Below are positions 46,101 through 49,787 of a stretch of 64,000 bases of DNA, piece by piece; positions within the stretch are counted from its first letter, which is position 1; each line of letters starts with the position of its first letter. The position numbers and the translations under genes were made by a program. This DNA comes from Ctenosaura bakeri (lineage: Eukaryota; Chordata; Lepidosauria; Squamata; Iguanidae). The stretch covers positions 1 through 64,000 of the forward strand of contig CAOLHI010004256.1 in NCBI GenBank assembly GCA_948474755.1, read 5' to 3'. The notes under the pieces are model-generated. The model was not told the origin of the DNA, searched no databases, and saw only the letters and a list, made by a program, of their open reading frames with translations.

Positions 46101-47452
46101 CAAGCATTGCTTGAAAGCGTGTTAAATTCATAATGGCTACACATCCATCTTGCTCAGCTTGTGAGATTCTTAGGAATATCCTATTGTTCATTGTTGGAAA
46201 AGACACTCATTAAAAAAGAACATTTAACAATTCAGAATAGAAAGGTCATGTGTATTTAACTAACTTAACTGTGAGAAAGAGCATTCAGGCTACAATTAAT
46301 GAGTCTCTATGATGCCACAGCCTTAAGATAGATGGATAGATTAGATGGATAGGCAGAGAGATAGATAAATAAGATAAATCAGATGGATAAATGGGCAACA
46401 TAGAATAGATTAGATGAATGAATAGATAGCTAAATAAGAGGGGTCTGGAGGCAATGTCCTATGAGGAACGGCTTAGGGAGCTGGGTATGTTTAGTCTGCA
46501 GAAGAAAAAGTTAAGAAGGGACATGATAGCCATGTTTAAATATTTGAAAGGATGTCATATCAAAGAGGGAACAGGCTTGTTTTCCACTGCTCCTGAGACT
46601 AGGTCACAGAGCAATGGATTCAAACTACAGGAAAAGAGCTTCCACCTAAACCTCAGGAAGAATTTCCTGACAGTCAGAGCTGTTTGGCAGTGGAATACGC
46701 TGCCTTGGAATGTGGTGGAATCTCCTTCTTTGGAGGTTTTTAAACAGAGGCTGGATGGCCATCTGTTGAGAATTCTTTGATGGGTGTTCCTTCATGGCAG
46801 GGGGTTGGACTGGATGGCCCCTGTGGTTTCTTCCAGCTCTATTATTCTATGATGCTATGGATTGGATGGATAGATAGATAACGATAGATAGAACAGACTG
46901 AATGGACAGATAGCATAAATTGGATTGACACATGGATCAGTCAGTCAATTATACATGCAGATTGAAAAGGCTGAATCAAACAGGATGGTTTTGGATAATA
47001 CCAAAAGTTGTCTTGAGATCTGATATACTGCAGTTGAGACACATCACAATGGATGTCTGAGGTTTCAGGATCTCTCACTATAGGGGAAGAGCTCTGCTCA
47101 TAAACTGTCCCTTCACCCAGTAGTGGAGAGCTCTTCCTCATATCACACATGCCATTCAAGAGTGTCCACTGACATCTATGTAGACTTTTAGTGTGGAGGG
47201 GACAAAGAGGTCCCCTCCATCCACACAGTGGCCTGCATCTAAATCTGGATTTACTACCACTGGTCACCACCACTACAACTTAAAGCCTCCTTCATTCTTT
47301 TGCAGATATACCCTGACGAAGGCCATTACTTCAACAGTCCGGTCCTAGAGCAGCACTTGTACAAGTCCATTGTCAATTTCTTTGTGGAATGTTTCAAAGA
47401 ACAAGACAAAGCCCCAGTACTTTCAATAAAAGAAGATGAGGATGAAGATTAA
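1088..47452 (+). CDS. DPP6: DPP6 3' portion: 13 coding exons, 396 codons plus stop (5' exons lie before the window)
   Basis: Exons: 1088-1179, 4482-4529, 6360-6478, 21785-21832, 26474-26572, 28544-28613, 35977-36171, 37060-37114, 39962-40073, 42107-42165, 44368-44440, 44552-44625 and 47306-47452. All introns are GT-AG, phases match at every junction, and the sum is 1191 nt. The family is known as single-pass type II membrane proteins that bind Kv4 channels and change their trafficking and gating without peptidase activity. Residues 1 to about 130 of this fragment belong to the beta-propeller, including the Cys-rich stretch with C58, C61, C67 and C85. The rest is the alpha/beta-hydrolase domain with [41 protein letters not shown] and YPDEGHYF. 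The nucleophile position is D243, while D323 and H355 of the ancestral triad remain. Sequons are N2, N47, N66, N97 and N344. Motifs NFNRQC-SCDL and VPMVTV favour DPP6 over DPP10. The C-terminus is an acidic tail. Promoter and N-terminus are not in the window. Confidence 0.95.
1854..1876. repeat. Alternating purine-pyrimidine tract
   Basis: Twenty-three nucleotides of uninterrupted GT/GC/CA alternation with a CGTGCGCGCACG core that is self-complementary. Such tracts can form Z-DNA. Confidence 0.75.
1881..2340. mobile_element. Putative non-autonomous DNA transposon with imperfect TIRs
   Basis: The left end GGCTTCCACATTTGCAGG is the imperfect reverse complement of the right end ...AGTGAATGTGGAGGGCC, and an inner CACTTTTGCAAGGGT motif is also present. 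A related fragment is at about 26205-26270. No transposase is seen. Confidence 0.45.
2357..2417. repeat. (GT)n and (GA)n microsatellites
   Basis: A run of GT dinucleotides is followed after a short spacer by a GA run. Confidence 0.9.
3500..3701. mobile_element. Palindromic GGCC-TIR element, 202 bp, CTG target duplication
   Basis: Begins GGCCATTTCTACACTAAAC and ends CAGAAATGGCC, flanked on both sides by CTG. The long arms around ATCCTATGGAATCCTGGGG are inverted copies with a longer middle (CAGTAAACTACAAACCCCAG). Confidence 0.9.
3890..4166 (+). mobile_element. RTE/BovB LINE 3'-end fragment
   Basis: Includes GTGGATAGACTCAATTGAAG, then an AGGGCTGTCTGTAAGAGGGC stretch and a tail with GTTGACTTGACAGCTATTAA. 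These correspond to the end of the BovB 3' region that Sauria SINEs also share. Confidence 0.6.
4482..4529 (+). CDS. DPP6: DPP6 window exon 2 (48 nt)
   Basis: A short exon after TTTTATTTTAG that completes the Ile codon and reads [15 protein letters not shown], then two bases of an Asn codon before a GTATGA donor. The pattern YFLSTE-LPR-R-LY is typical of DPP6. It is too short to be seen as an open frame and was found by frame continuity and motif. Confidence 0.93.
5052..5254. mobile_element. Palindromic GGCC-TIR element, 203 bp, TAT target duplication
   Basis: Starts GGCCATTTCCACACTACACT and ends GTGCAGAAATGGCC, flanked by TAT on both sides. Same long-middle subtype as 3500-3701. Confidence 0.9.
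5648..5900 (-). mobile_element. L2-type LINE 3'-tail relic
   Basis: Reads as the reverse complement of the common squamate LINE tail (GGGATATAAAT-type end), followed by A-rich TTTAAAA blocks. It is decayed and has no open frame. Similar relics are at 22828-23030 and 43640-44060. Confidence 0.5.
6360..6478 (+). CDS. DPP6: DPP6 window exon 3 (Cys-rich propeller segment)
   Basis: Acceptor is TCTTTTCAG. The exon completes Asn and encodes [16 protein letters not shown], then [18 protein letters not shown] and ILTCEG. It contains four cysteines, and sequons at the split Asn (N-A-S) and N-C-T. The first base of a Gly codon precedes the GTAGGC donor. This is one of the best segments for separating DPP6 from DPP10, which has a different Asn/Cys arrangement here. 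Confidence 0.95.
9206..9345. repeat. Two-copy tandem repeat, period about 68 bp
   Basis: AGCTTTCAAGCCTTCAAATA at 9206 recurs as AGCTTTCCAGCCCTCAAATA at 9274. Both are followed by a GGGACACCTGG/AACACCTGG-type segment. Confidence 0.75.
9494..9653. mobile_element. Palindromic GGCC-TIR element, 160 bp, AGA target duplication
   Basis: The left end is slightly mutated (GGACATTGCCACACTAGC) and the right end is GTGTGGGAATGGCC. AGA flanks both sides. It is the short-middle subtype. Confidence 0.88.
10108..10396. mobile_element. Palindromic element interrupted by a LINE tail
   Basis: The left end GTTGCCAGAGTGAAAACTA is matched in reverse complement by AGTTTTCACTTTGGCAA at the right. Between them, about 10258-10361 holds a LINE 3' tail (CGCCTCGATCCATATGGAGA hairpin, GGGATATAAATAAATA end). 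A relative lies at about 41150-41275. Confidence 0.6.
10418..11107 (-). mobile_element. CR1 LINE, 3' part, reverse orientation
   Basis: Read on the minus strand it contains the CR1 end of ORF2 (ATGCCCTATGAAGAACGCCT, ARG-rich [16 protein letters not shown] peptide) and the 3' UTR. The minus-strand frame shows [20 protein letters not shown]. Frameshifts are present. Other copies are at 46437, 51464, 55915 and 14127. Confidence 0.9.
11273..11700. mobile_element. TIR-bounded element with GC-rich tandem cargo
   Basis: Begins with a CCGTATTTGCTGGCATATAA-type terminus and ends with a related inverse motif (ATCTTATATGCCAATGCATC, then AACGGTAAC). An inner palindrome closes at about 11363. The cargo has two units with a 103-bp period (GCAAAACAGG at 11421 and 11524). 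A longer relative is at 49788-50564. Confidence 0.65.
12545..12680. mobile_element. Short DNA-element relic (TAGCACCTTTGAGAC type)
   Basis: Has CTCGTAGCACCTTTGAGACT followed by CATAAGCTTTTGTGGCCTCC. A more complete palindromic copy is at 60253-60456. Confidence 0.55.
12890..13028 (-). mobile_element. tRNA-derived SINE relic, reverse orientation
   Basis: Read in reverse it has a degraded tRNA-like head (around ACCTCTAACCATTGCACCAT in plus) followed by the ...CCCATTGAGTTTCATGACT body. Old and truncated. Confidence 0.5.
13660..14126. repeat. CAGAAA-rich dispersed repeat, copy 1, first part
   Basis: Contains many alternating CAGAAA and TTTTCTG motifs (for example TGCTGTGCAGAAAATGCTG). Matches 34850-35465 along its length. 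The copy is broken by the CR1 at 14127-15410 and resumes at 15411-15520. Confidence 0.7.
14127..15410 (+). mobile_element. CR1 LINE, 5'-truncated, inserted in the CAGAAA-rich repeat
   Basis: A decayed reverse transcriptase is visible at 14281-14637: [16 protein letters not shown], then [14 protein letters not shown] and KFADDT, which is the catalytic DD region. The element ends in the CR1 3' UTR with CAGCTCTATAATTCTATGAC. Internal parts are missing, since the full reverse-transcriptase and endonuclease regions do not fit in 1.28 kb. Confidence 0.88.
15411..15520. repeat. CAGAAA-rich dispersed repeat, copy 1, second part
   Basis: GTCCAGAATTCCGCTCATCA and ACTTGAAAAACATGC match the end of the copy at 35370-35440. 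This shows the sequence was continuous before the CR1 insertion. Confidence 0.65.
16403..16502. repeat. Direct repeat plus two hairpins
   Basis: TCTAGCTATTTCGAGTGTTA at 16403 recurs at 16436. The second copy forms a 21-bp arm with one mismatch against a downstream inverted copy ending at 16478. A further CACTATTT hairpin follows at 16485-16502. Confidence 0.75.
16533..17390 (-). mobile_element. Sauria-type SINE, reverse, split by a DNA element
   Basis: The 3' half (TTGTTGTTATT and GTGTGCTTTCAAGTCATGTC) runs to about 16697. The tRNA-like head resumes at 17340 with TCCAATGCTCAAACTACTAC. The intervening 642 bp is a separate element, so the SINE is older. Confidence 0.88.
16698..17339. mobile_element. 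642-bp DNA transposon with GGCC-type TIRs, nested in a SINE
   Basis: The first 14 bases GGCCATTTCTGCAC are the exact reverse complement of the last 14, GTGCAGAAATGGCC. The flanks CTT and CTA fit a 3-bp target duplication with one change. Its interior is unlike the 160-203-bp palindromes and contains no transposase frame. Confidence 0.88.
18323..18482. mobile_element. Palindromic GGCC-TIR element, 160 bp, TAA target duplication
   Basis: Starts GGCCGTTTCTGCACTAACC and ends TAGTGCGGAAATGGCC. TAA flanks both sides. The arms are nearly perfect complements and retain CpG sites (GCGCGATGATTCC and GGAATCATCGCGC), which suggests a fairly young copy. Confidence 0.92.
20022..20997 (-). mobile_element. 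Solo LTR, 976 bp, reverse orientation
   Basis: The termini TGTTAC and GTAACA are inverted repeats of TG...CA type. On the minus strand a TATAAAAA box (20480-20487) is followed by AATAAA (20219-20224), giving the U3-R-U5 order. Flanks CTACC and ATACC are near-identical. No internal retroviral genes are adjacent. The class (gypsy or endogenous retrovirus) is not resolved. Confidence 0.78.
21785..21832 (+). CDS. DPP6: DPP6 window exon 4 (48 nt)
   Basis: Acceptor CTATTTTCCAG and donor GTAAGT. It reads (G)[15 protein letters not shown](K) with split codons at both ends, and N-I-S is a potential glycosylation site. It follows a 15.3-kb intron, the longest complete one in the window. Confidence 0.93.
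21990..22194. mobile_element. Older palindromic MITE relic
   Basis: The left arm CTTTAACTGCCATGGCTC and the right arm GATGGCAGTTAAAGTGATAT are inverted, with GTGTAGACACACCCA at the right end. Related to 27131-27533. Confidence 0.6.
22828..23030 (-). mobile_element. L2-type LINE tail relic
   Basis: Reverse-oriented tail: TTTTATTTATAACCCACTTT, then TAGCTTACAACAAATG and A-rich TTTTAAAACA blocks. No coding content. Confidence 0.5.
23331..23521. mobile_element. Palindromic MITE (AAGGTGCT-loop family)
   Basis: Left arm AATCCACTCTGGGTTTTTAC...ACAAGGTGCTCAACC pairs with right arm GTGGCACCTTGGACAACTTC...AAAACCCAGAGCA, with GGTGGCTTCCATGTCA-type ends. Other copies are at 24850, 25169-25930 and 30817-30893. 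Confidence 0.7.
25126..25157. repeat. Alternating purine-pyrimidine tract, 32 nt
   Basis: Uninterrupted GC/CA/TA alternation with a GCGCGCGCGCACGCGCAC core, prone to Z-DNA formation. Confidence 0.75.
25169..25930. mobile_element. Palindromic MITE (AAGGTGCT-loop family) split by a solo LTR
   Basis: The left arm (GCAGTGAATTCACCCCAGGC ... CACAAGGTGCTGAATCC) ends just before 25248. The right arm (GTTCAGCACCTTGGATAAC ... ACTGACATGGGAATCACC) begins after 25829. The loop was the insertion site. Confidence 0.75.
25248..25829 (+). mobile_element. Solo LTR, 582 bp
   Basis: Begins TGTCATGGGC and ends GGATGGACA, flanked by GCTCC and GCCCC (a 5-bp duplication with one change). TATAAG at 25550 and AATAAA at 25736 give a U3-R-U5 layout. 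U3 holds a short Pro/Glu-rich open stretch. The flanks prove that the whole LTR is present. Confidence 0.8.
25934..25964. repeat. (AAAAT)n microsatellite
   Basis: Five to six AAATA-type units followed by an A run. Confidence 0.85.
26474..26572 (+). CDS. DPP6: DPP6 window exon 5
   Basis: Acceptor CTTTCTTTCCAG and donor GTAAGT. The translation runs [19 protein letters not shown] and then [19 protein letters not shown] and the DRQMPK-like motif (here ERQMPK) match DPP6. This exon covers the last propeller strands before the hydrolase domain. Confidence 0.94.
26573..28543 (+). other. DPP6: DPP6 intron 26573-28543
   Basis: Contains a split palindromic relic (27131-27533). The part 27690-28530 is repeat-poor and rich in TAATTA/TTTAAT-type motifs, and is a candidate for conserved non-coding sequence. 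Confidence 0.75.
27131..27533. mobile_element. Palindromic MITE relic with A-rich insertion
   Basis: A left fragment at 27131-27165 (TCTTCACACTACACAATTAT) is separated by about 180 bp of A-rich sequence from the body beginning at about 27344 (CTTTAACTGACATGATTCC) and ending with CTATAACAGTGGAGTGC. Confidence 0.5.
28544..28613 (+). CDS. DPP6: DPP6 window exon 6 (start of hydrolase domain)
   Basis: Acceptor TTTCTTTAG and donor GTGAGT. It encodes [20 protein letters not shown] then LV and a split Val. The HYPLLLVV strand is the first core beta-strand of the alpha/beta-hydrolase fold and leads into DGTPG in the next exon. Confidence 0.93.
29765..29924. repeat. Minisatellite, 8 units of exactly 20 bp
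   Basis: Units resemble GTCCAATGCATATCAGAAGT, with ATG/GTGC and CAGAAG conserved and no length change between units. Degenerate units may extend upstream to about 29706. Related motifs occur at 28850-28990 and 55650-55800. Confidence 0.85.
30186..30242. repeat. (GT)n, (GTCT)n and (GA)n microsatellites
   Basis: A GT run passes into GTCT units and then an AGAGA stretch. Confidence 0.85.
30425..30765. repeat. CAGAAA-rich dispersed repeat, copy 2
   Basis: Shares GGATTTCCTGTGCAGAAATC, TGTACAGAAAATATTG and TTTTATGCAGAAAAGATTCC with the copies at 13660 and 34850. It is shorter and more diverged. Confidence 0.6.
30817..30893. mobile_element. AAGGTGCT-family MITE, right arm only
   Basis: CCTTTAAAGTTCAGGCTAAA and CTCCCCACTGAAATGGAAGC match the right arm of the element at 23331-23521. 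Confidence 0.6.
32855..33340. mobile_element. Cluster of hAT-like MITE relics
   Basis: Motifs such as GGTCCTTCAGATGTTTGGGA and the inverse CATCTGGAGGACCAGATGC form arms around an ATCAGCTCCCAGAATTTC centre, as in common sauropsid hAT-type MITEs. Boundaries are uncertain. Confidence 0.45.
33348..33444 (+). mobile_element. CR1 LINE 3' tail
   Basis: GGGAATGCTTTGATGGTGTA ... GTGGTCTCCTCCAGCTCTAA ending in TTCTGTGGTTCTATGG, the typical CR1 end. No coding part. Confidence 0.75.
34850..35465. repeat. CAGAAA-rich dispersed repeat, copy 3 (longest)
   Basis: Runs from ATAGGGATGTAACTCTTCAC through many CAGAAA/TTTTCTG alternations to TTCTCATCAGTCCAGGATTC and ACTTGAAAACATG. It preserves the order of copy 1 on both sides of its CR1 insertion. 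Confidence 0.7.
35977..36171 (+). CDS. DPP6: DPP6 window exon 7 (hydrolase core)
   Basis: The largest exon in the window, 195 nt, after TTTTTTTCAG. It carries [52 protein letters not shown] and [20 protein letters not shown] is nearly invariant across DPP4-like proteins. The final Arg codon is split by the GTGAGT donor. Confidence 0.96.
36172..37059 (+). other. DPP6: DPP6 intron 36172-37059
   Basis: Short intron with a palindromic MITE relic at about 36625-36715 (TTGGAAAAACTCTTTTGCCT and AGTTGCAGTCCAAAAAAGAG). Otherwise nothing recognised. Confidence 0.75.
37060..37114 (+). CDS. DPP6: DPP6 window exon 8 (strand before the nucleophile elbow)
   Basis: Acceptor TTTTCATGTAG and donor GTAAGT. 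It completes Arg and encodes [18 protein letters not shown]. The exon ends in phase 0 just before the residue that would be the catalytic serine in DPP4. Confidence 0.94.
37806..37985. mobile_element. Palindromic GGCC-TIR element, 180 bp, ATA target duplication
   Basis: GGCCATTTCCGCACTCGAGT at the left and ACTTGAGTGCGGAAATGGCC at the right are near-perfect inverted repeats along their whole length, and ATA flanks both sides. The two arms differ at only a few bases, suggesting a young insertion. Confidence 0.93.
38912..39012. mobile_element. Possible Helitron-like 5' end with tandem repeat
   Basis: TCTAATATATAAAAGTCAAT resembles TC-plus-TATA-rich Helitron starts. Next comes a 34-bp unit (TGTGTCAGGCAGACAAAGAC) repeated at 38981. 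No 3' CTRR hairpin was located, so the call is tentative. Confidence 0.3.
39014..39100. mobile_element. Palindromic GGCC-TIR family, internal fragment
   Basis: TACGGAATCCTGGAGTTGGC, GTTTAGGGAGGGGCC and CTCAGCCAGAGAGCTCTTGG correspond to the middle of the 203-bp subtype. Both ends are missing. Confidence 0.65.
39363..39845 (+). mobile_element. L2-type LINE 3' end
   Basis: An open stretch encodes [19 protein letters not shown], the conserved end of an L2/CR1-like ORF2, and is followed by AT-rich 3' UTR and a GTGGGATATAAATGAATAAA tail. The upstream ORF2 is absent. Confidence 0.7.
39962..40073 (+). CDS. DPP6: DPP6 window exon 9 (nucleophile-elbow exon, Ser replaced by Asp)
   Basis: Acceptor TTGCCTTTCAG and donor GTAAAT. 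It begins [19 protein letters not shown] and continues [18 protein letters not shown]. Joined to exon 8 the elbow reads GKDYGAY. DPP4 has G-W-S-Y-G-G-Y, so the nucleophile is Asp as in DPP6, and the second Gly of the elbow is Ala here. The frame is intact. Confidence 0.95.
40124..40399. mobile_element. TIR element GAGCTTTCCA type, copy 1
   Basis: Begins AGAGCTTTCCAGACTTTTTG and ends CGTTTGGAAAGCCCT, which are inverted. GGTGACACACTTTTTAGACA and GCGACACAGTAACTCAG are shared with 62980-63307. Confidence 0.75.
40832..41012. mobile_element. Palindromic GGCC-TIR element, 181 bp (best example)
   Basis: GGCCATTTCCGCACTACACT at one end and AGTGTAGTGCGGAAATGGCC at the other. The arms (CCACTTTCAACATC / ATGTTGAAAGTGG) pair nearly throughout, with the loop around GGGAGGGGCCAGCCGGTCCC. 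The 3-bp flanks (TAG and TGA) do not match. Confidence 0.93.
41150..41275. mobile_element. Relative of the 10108-10396 palindrome
   Basis: GATTGCCAGAATGAAAACTG and ATGCGACCAGGTAACAAGAG correspond to the left arm and centre of that element. The right arm is not evident. Confidence 0.45.
42107..42165 (+). CDS. DPP6: DPP6 window exon 10
   Basis: Acceptor TTTCTTTTCAG and donor GTAACC. It completes Ala and encodes [28 protein letters not shown] is highly conserved in DPP4-like proteins, and the exon ends in phase 0. Confidence 0.94.
42592..42716. mobile_element. Palindromic GGCC-TIR element with internal deletion
   Basis: The left arm stops after GTTATAGTGCTATT and joins directly to GAGGCCCCTCCCTAAACTGC of the loop. 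The right arm is complete to TAGTGCAGAAATG. The deletion removes most of the left arm. Confidence 0.85.
43640..44060 (-). mobile_element. L2-type LINE 3' region relic
   Basis: Reverse-oriented tail with TTTCTATACTGCATTTT, A-rich blocks and then GAGAGCCACTGAGAAGGCCT, which in reverse corresponds to the conserved end of the LINE protein. Frames are broken. Confidence 0.6.
44368..44440 (+). CDS. DPP6: DPP6 window exon 11 (charge-relay Asp)
   Basis: Acceptor ACCTTCTCAG and donor GTAAGC. It encodes [16 protein letters not shown] and LIIHATAD. The last Asp (D323 of the fragment) aligns with the charge-relay Asp of DPP4. Only 111 bp separate it from the next exon. Confidence 0.94.
44441..44551 (+). 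other. DPP6: DPP6 111-bp intron
   Basis: The shortest intron in the window, with GTAAGC donor and TTTTACAG acceptor. No repeat. Confidence 0.9.
44552..44625 (+). CDS. DPP6: DPP6 window exon 12
   Basis: Acceptor CTAATTTTACAG and donor GTAACA. It encodes (E)[17 protein letters not shown] then TANYSLQ, with a potential glycosylation site N-Y-S. It ends in phase 0. Confidence 0.94.
44820..45029 (-). mobile_element. Sauria-type SINE, reverse
   Basis: Contains ACCTATGGCAACCCTAAGAC, AGAGTTTTCTTGGCAATAAT, GTCACCCAGTGGGTTTCTAT and the tRNA-like CACTCAAACCACTCCACCAC end. Nearly full length. Confidence 0.85.
45662..45776 (-). mobile_element. Sauria-type SINE 3' part, reverse
   Basis: GTTGTGTGCCTTCAGGTCAT, TATGGTGACCCTAAGGCAAC and TTTGTTCAGAGGGGGCTTGC are the 3' half. 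The tRNA-like head is missing. Confidence 0.8.
46326..46437. repeat. GATA/GATG microsatellite, left part
   Basis: Imperfect GATA and ATAGATTAGATG units, continued at 46860-46905 beyond the CR1 that lies between. Confidence 0.75.
46437..46860 (+). mobile_element. CR1 LINE 3' end within GATA repeats
   Basis: Encodes a clean stretch of 108 aa with [38 protein letters not shown] and [12 protein letters not shown], the CR1 ORF2 C-terminus. Followed by CCTGTGGTTTCTTCCAGC and TTATTCTATGATGCTATGG. It is the least decayed CR1 in the window. Confidence 0.92.
47306..47452 (+). CDS. DPP6: DPP6 terminal coding exon
   Basis: Acceptor CATTCTTTTGCAG. It encodes [35 protein letters not shown] and [13 protein letters not shown], then TAA at 47450-47452. 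The His of DEGHYF (H355) is the retained catalytic-triad His. The short acidic C-terminus is characteristic of DPP6. Confidence 0.96.
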   Translation: MYPDEGHYFNSPVLEQHLYKSIVNFFVECFKEQDKAPVLSIKEDEDED

Positions 47453-47925
47453 CCCTTCAGGCTTGTGCTAAGAAGCACAGGGCAGTTTCTAATAATAATA
47501 TGCAACTGAATCTCTCTGTTTTCCCCCCTGGAGAAAGGAGTGTTAACATGAGCATGTATTTAACAAAACTGAAAAAGGGAAAGCAGTGTGCCCGCTCGTA
47601 CTGGATCATGACTCCTTTCTTCCTGAATGGAAGAACATTTAAGCATGAAGAACTCAGCAGAATTCCATTTAAAACAAATGGAGCTCAAAAAAAGAAAAAG
47701 AAGGGAGAAAAGAATCTGATCACTTTTCTTGCCACAAAGAGACTTCTGGAATAAGATGCTGAATCAGGAAACTGGACCTAGAAAGAGATTTCCCCTAAGA
47801 TGACTCTGGAAAAGACCCTTTGCATCGAAAGGGTTCAAGCTGTAGGAATGAAAACCCGCCATTTGTCTGTGTTAGGGTTCCCTTAGTTAATGCCTCATTG
47901 TCTCAGATAAAACTACCAATCATGG

Positions 47926-47931
47926 AATAAA
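47926..47931 (+). promoter_or_regulatory. DPP6: Poly(A) signal candidate, proximal
   Basis: AATAAA 474 bp after the stop codon, followed within about 40 bp by GT-rich sequence. Use of this site would give a short UTR without the palindromic insert. Confidence 0.5.
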
Positions 47932-48359
47932 GATTATAGCACAATTATTTTTCAGATGTACTGATTCATGTGTTGTTTGCCCCACTGTCTTCTGCATTTC
48001 AGAGAAGTGACCATTGCTACAGAACTACTCAACTGAGCAGAGGTTTCCTTTTAGAAATCACTGCTGTAGTTACACTAACCTTTTAATTTAAGTTTGTGTA
48101 TTGTAGAGGTATTTTCTGTATATAGTTTTTAATTTTCCTTTTTAATTTAGCCCTGTACTGATTCTACAGCACTTCCTGCTTTGGATATCTTTCAACAATG
48201 CCCAGAAATTATTGAGCTCACTGGTTGCAACTTAACTTTATGGATTCAGATTGTCACATAATACCATCAAACGGTTAATTTTTAAAAAGCTACAGTTGTA
48301 ATCAGAGATGTTGGGTGACAAAGTAAGCCGTACAGTACTTGTCACCCCACAAGGTTTGA

Positions 48360-48365
48360 AATAAA
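48360..48365 (+). promoter_or_regulatory. DPP6: Poly(A) signal candidate, middle
   Basis: AATAAA about 0.9 kb after the stop codon. The downstream GT-rich element is weak. Confidence 0.35.
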
Positions 48366-48769
48366 CCTGTCAATCTGAAGAGAAACACTGTAAAACAACA
48401 AGTTTCTAGTCCTTATTACTGTGGATGAAAGGTATAGGGAAATATAAGGAGTAGTTTCTGAAGGACTAGCCTTGCTTATACGGACTGAGGGCAGGACTTC
48501 CAGCCTCATGTGTGAATGAGCCCCTAAAATCCCCTTTAACTCTTTCTTTTACAATCCAGCCTCTATTGATTGTAATAATTCTAAAACTGTAAGTGTTACC
48601 TTTACAATATTGTGTGCATTATAATCAATGCTAACCAGTCTGCTTATTTGTACCAGATATTATTGCGATGAGGAAAAATTAGGATTGGGGGCTGCAATCT
48701 TTAACACACACACACACACACAATTTCCCAAACAGTTGCTTTCCCGAGAGCCCTCAAGGAAAGACTTAA

Positions 48770-48920
48770 GACCATTTCTGCACTAGACTGTTATAGTGCT
48801 ATTATTTCACTTTCAACACCCTATGGAATCCTGGGGTTTGCAATTTAGGGAGGGGCCTCAAGGCCATAGGATGTTGAAAGTGAAATAATAGTACTGAGAC
48901 AGTCTGGTGCGGAAATGGCC
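48770..48920. mobile_element. Palindromic GGCC-TIR element in the 3' UTR, TAA target duplication
   Basis: Left end GACCATTTCTGCACTAGACT, right end CTGGTGCGGAAATGGCC, with TAA flanks on both sides. Part of the right arm is deleted next to AGGGGCCTCAAGGCC. If the distal poly(A) signal is used it would lie in the mRNA. Confidence 0.88.
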
Positions 48921-49683
48921 TAAAACAGTTCCAACCTATCCCTGGCCATTTTGAATTCCTTGCACTTCCTCCCATCCCTTAATGTTGTTCCCTGTAAATT
49001 ATTCTGACCAAATGTACAGCTAGTATGAATACTGTAGAATTCATTTTGTTGTATATAAAAGGAATGTAAGTCTATGATTTGTCAAGCCCCTCCCCGCACA
49101 CCGAGCCAGTATTTCTTACGTCTTGTGTTCAGCATGCGTGAAATAACACTTGTTTGCTTATTAAGACCCCTTAAAGTTCAAAGTCCTTATCAATTGTGCG
49201 CTTCTTTTTCTGATAGTTTTTGACAGCTTGAATGTCAGTGGCAGATTTCTACATTTTTACCTTGTGCTGTTGCTCAAAAACCCTGTCTCAGACAACAACA
49301 CACAGTGTTGATCACTTTAAAAGTCTTCTCCATTATATCTCTGTTTTGTTTTAGGTTCAATCTGTTGGTTTTTGGTGGTAATTAGATCCTTAAGGGAGAT
49401 TAACCAGTAAAAACCAAACAGAAAGGGAGGGGGGACATCCTTATTGCATTGTTCTTCCTTTCATAATTTACTGTTCATCAGAATTCATCTGAACAGGATT
49501 TGCAGAATAACATGGCTTTCTTCAGCCAAATGCCAAATAGACCATGTGAATGCTATATATCTGGGTTTCGATAATCTTTTGGACTGACATGCCTGAAAAG
49601 AACTTGAGCCAAGGGAAATGACAGCCTGCTCTGTTTGTAAACTTTTGTAGAAGGAGAGCCCAGGAGTGTTTCTTCATCCATAA

Positions 49684-49689
49684 AATAAA
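49684..49689 (+). promoter_or_regulatory. DPP6: Poly(A) signal candidate, distal
   Basis: AATAAA about 2.2 kb after the stop, followed by a GT-rich and then T-rich stretch (around 49709-49732). This is a plausible distal end of a long UTR. Confidence 0.4.
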
Positions 49690-49787
49690 GCATTATTTTA
49701 CCATCCAGGTTGCTGTGTTCACTTTTTGTTAAAAATATGTGATCTTTGTGTAGAGGGCTCATAAATTAACCCTCACTCTTTGATTTA

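Larger units (their letters stand above)
44626..47305 (+). other. DPP6: DPP6 intron 44626-47305
   Basis: Contains two reverse SINEs, GATA repeats and a CR1. The stretch 45780-46320 and the region after 46930 hold nothing I can name. Confidence 0.75.
47453..49710 (+). other. DPP6: DPP6 3' UTR (proposed, end uncertain)
   Basis: AT-rich sequence without coding signal after the stop. Candidate poly(A) signals lie at 47926, 48360 and 49684. The region contains a CA repeat at about 48702-48721 and a palindromic transposon at 48770-48920. The last signal has T/GT-rich sequence downstream. Which ends are used cannot be read from DNA alone. Confidence 0.55.

Noticed and set aside
1088..47452. Gene could be DPP10 or an active DPP4
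   Set aside because: The Cys/Asn arrangement in exon 3, VPMVTV in exon 4 and the acidic end match DPP6. The nucleophile is Asp, so it is not DPP4. This rests on recalled family sequences.
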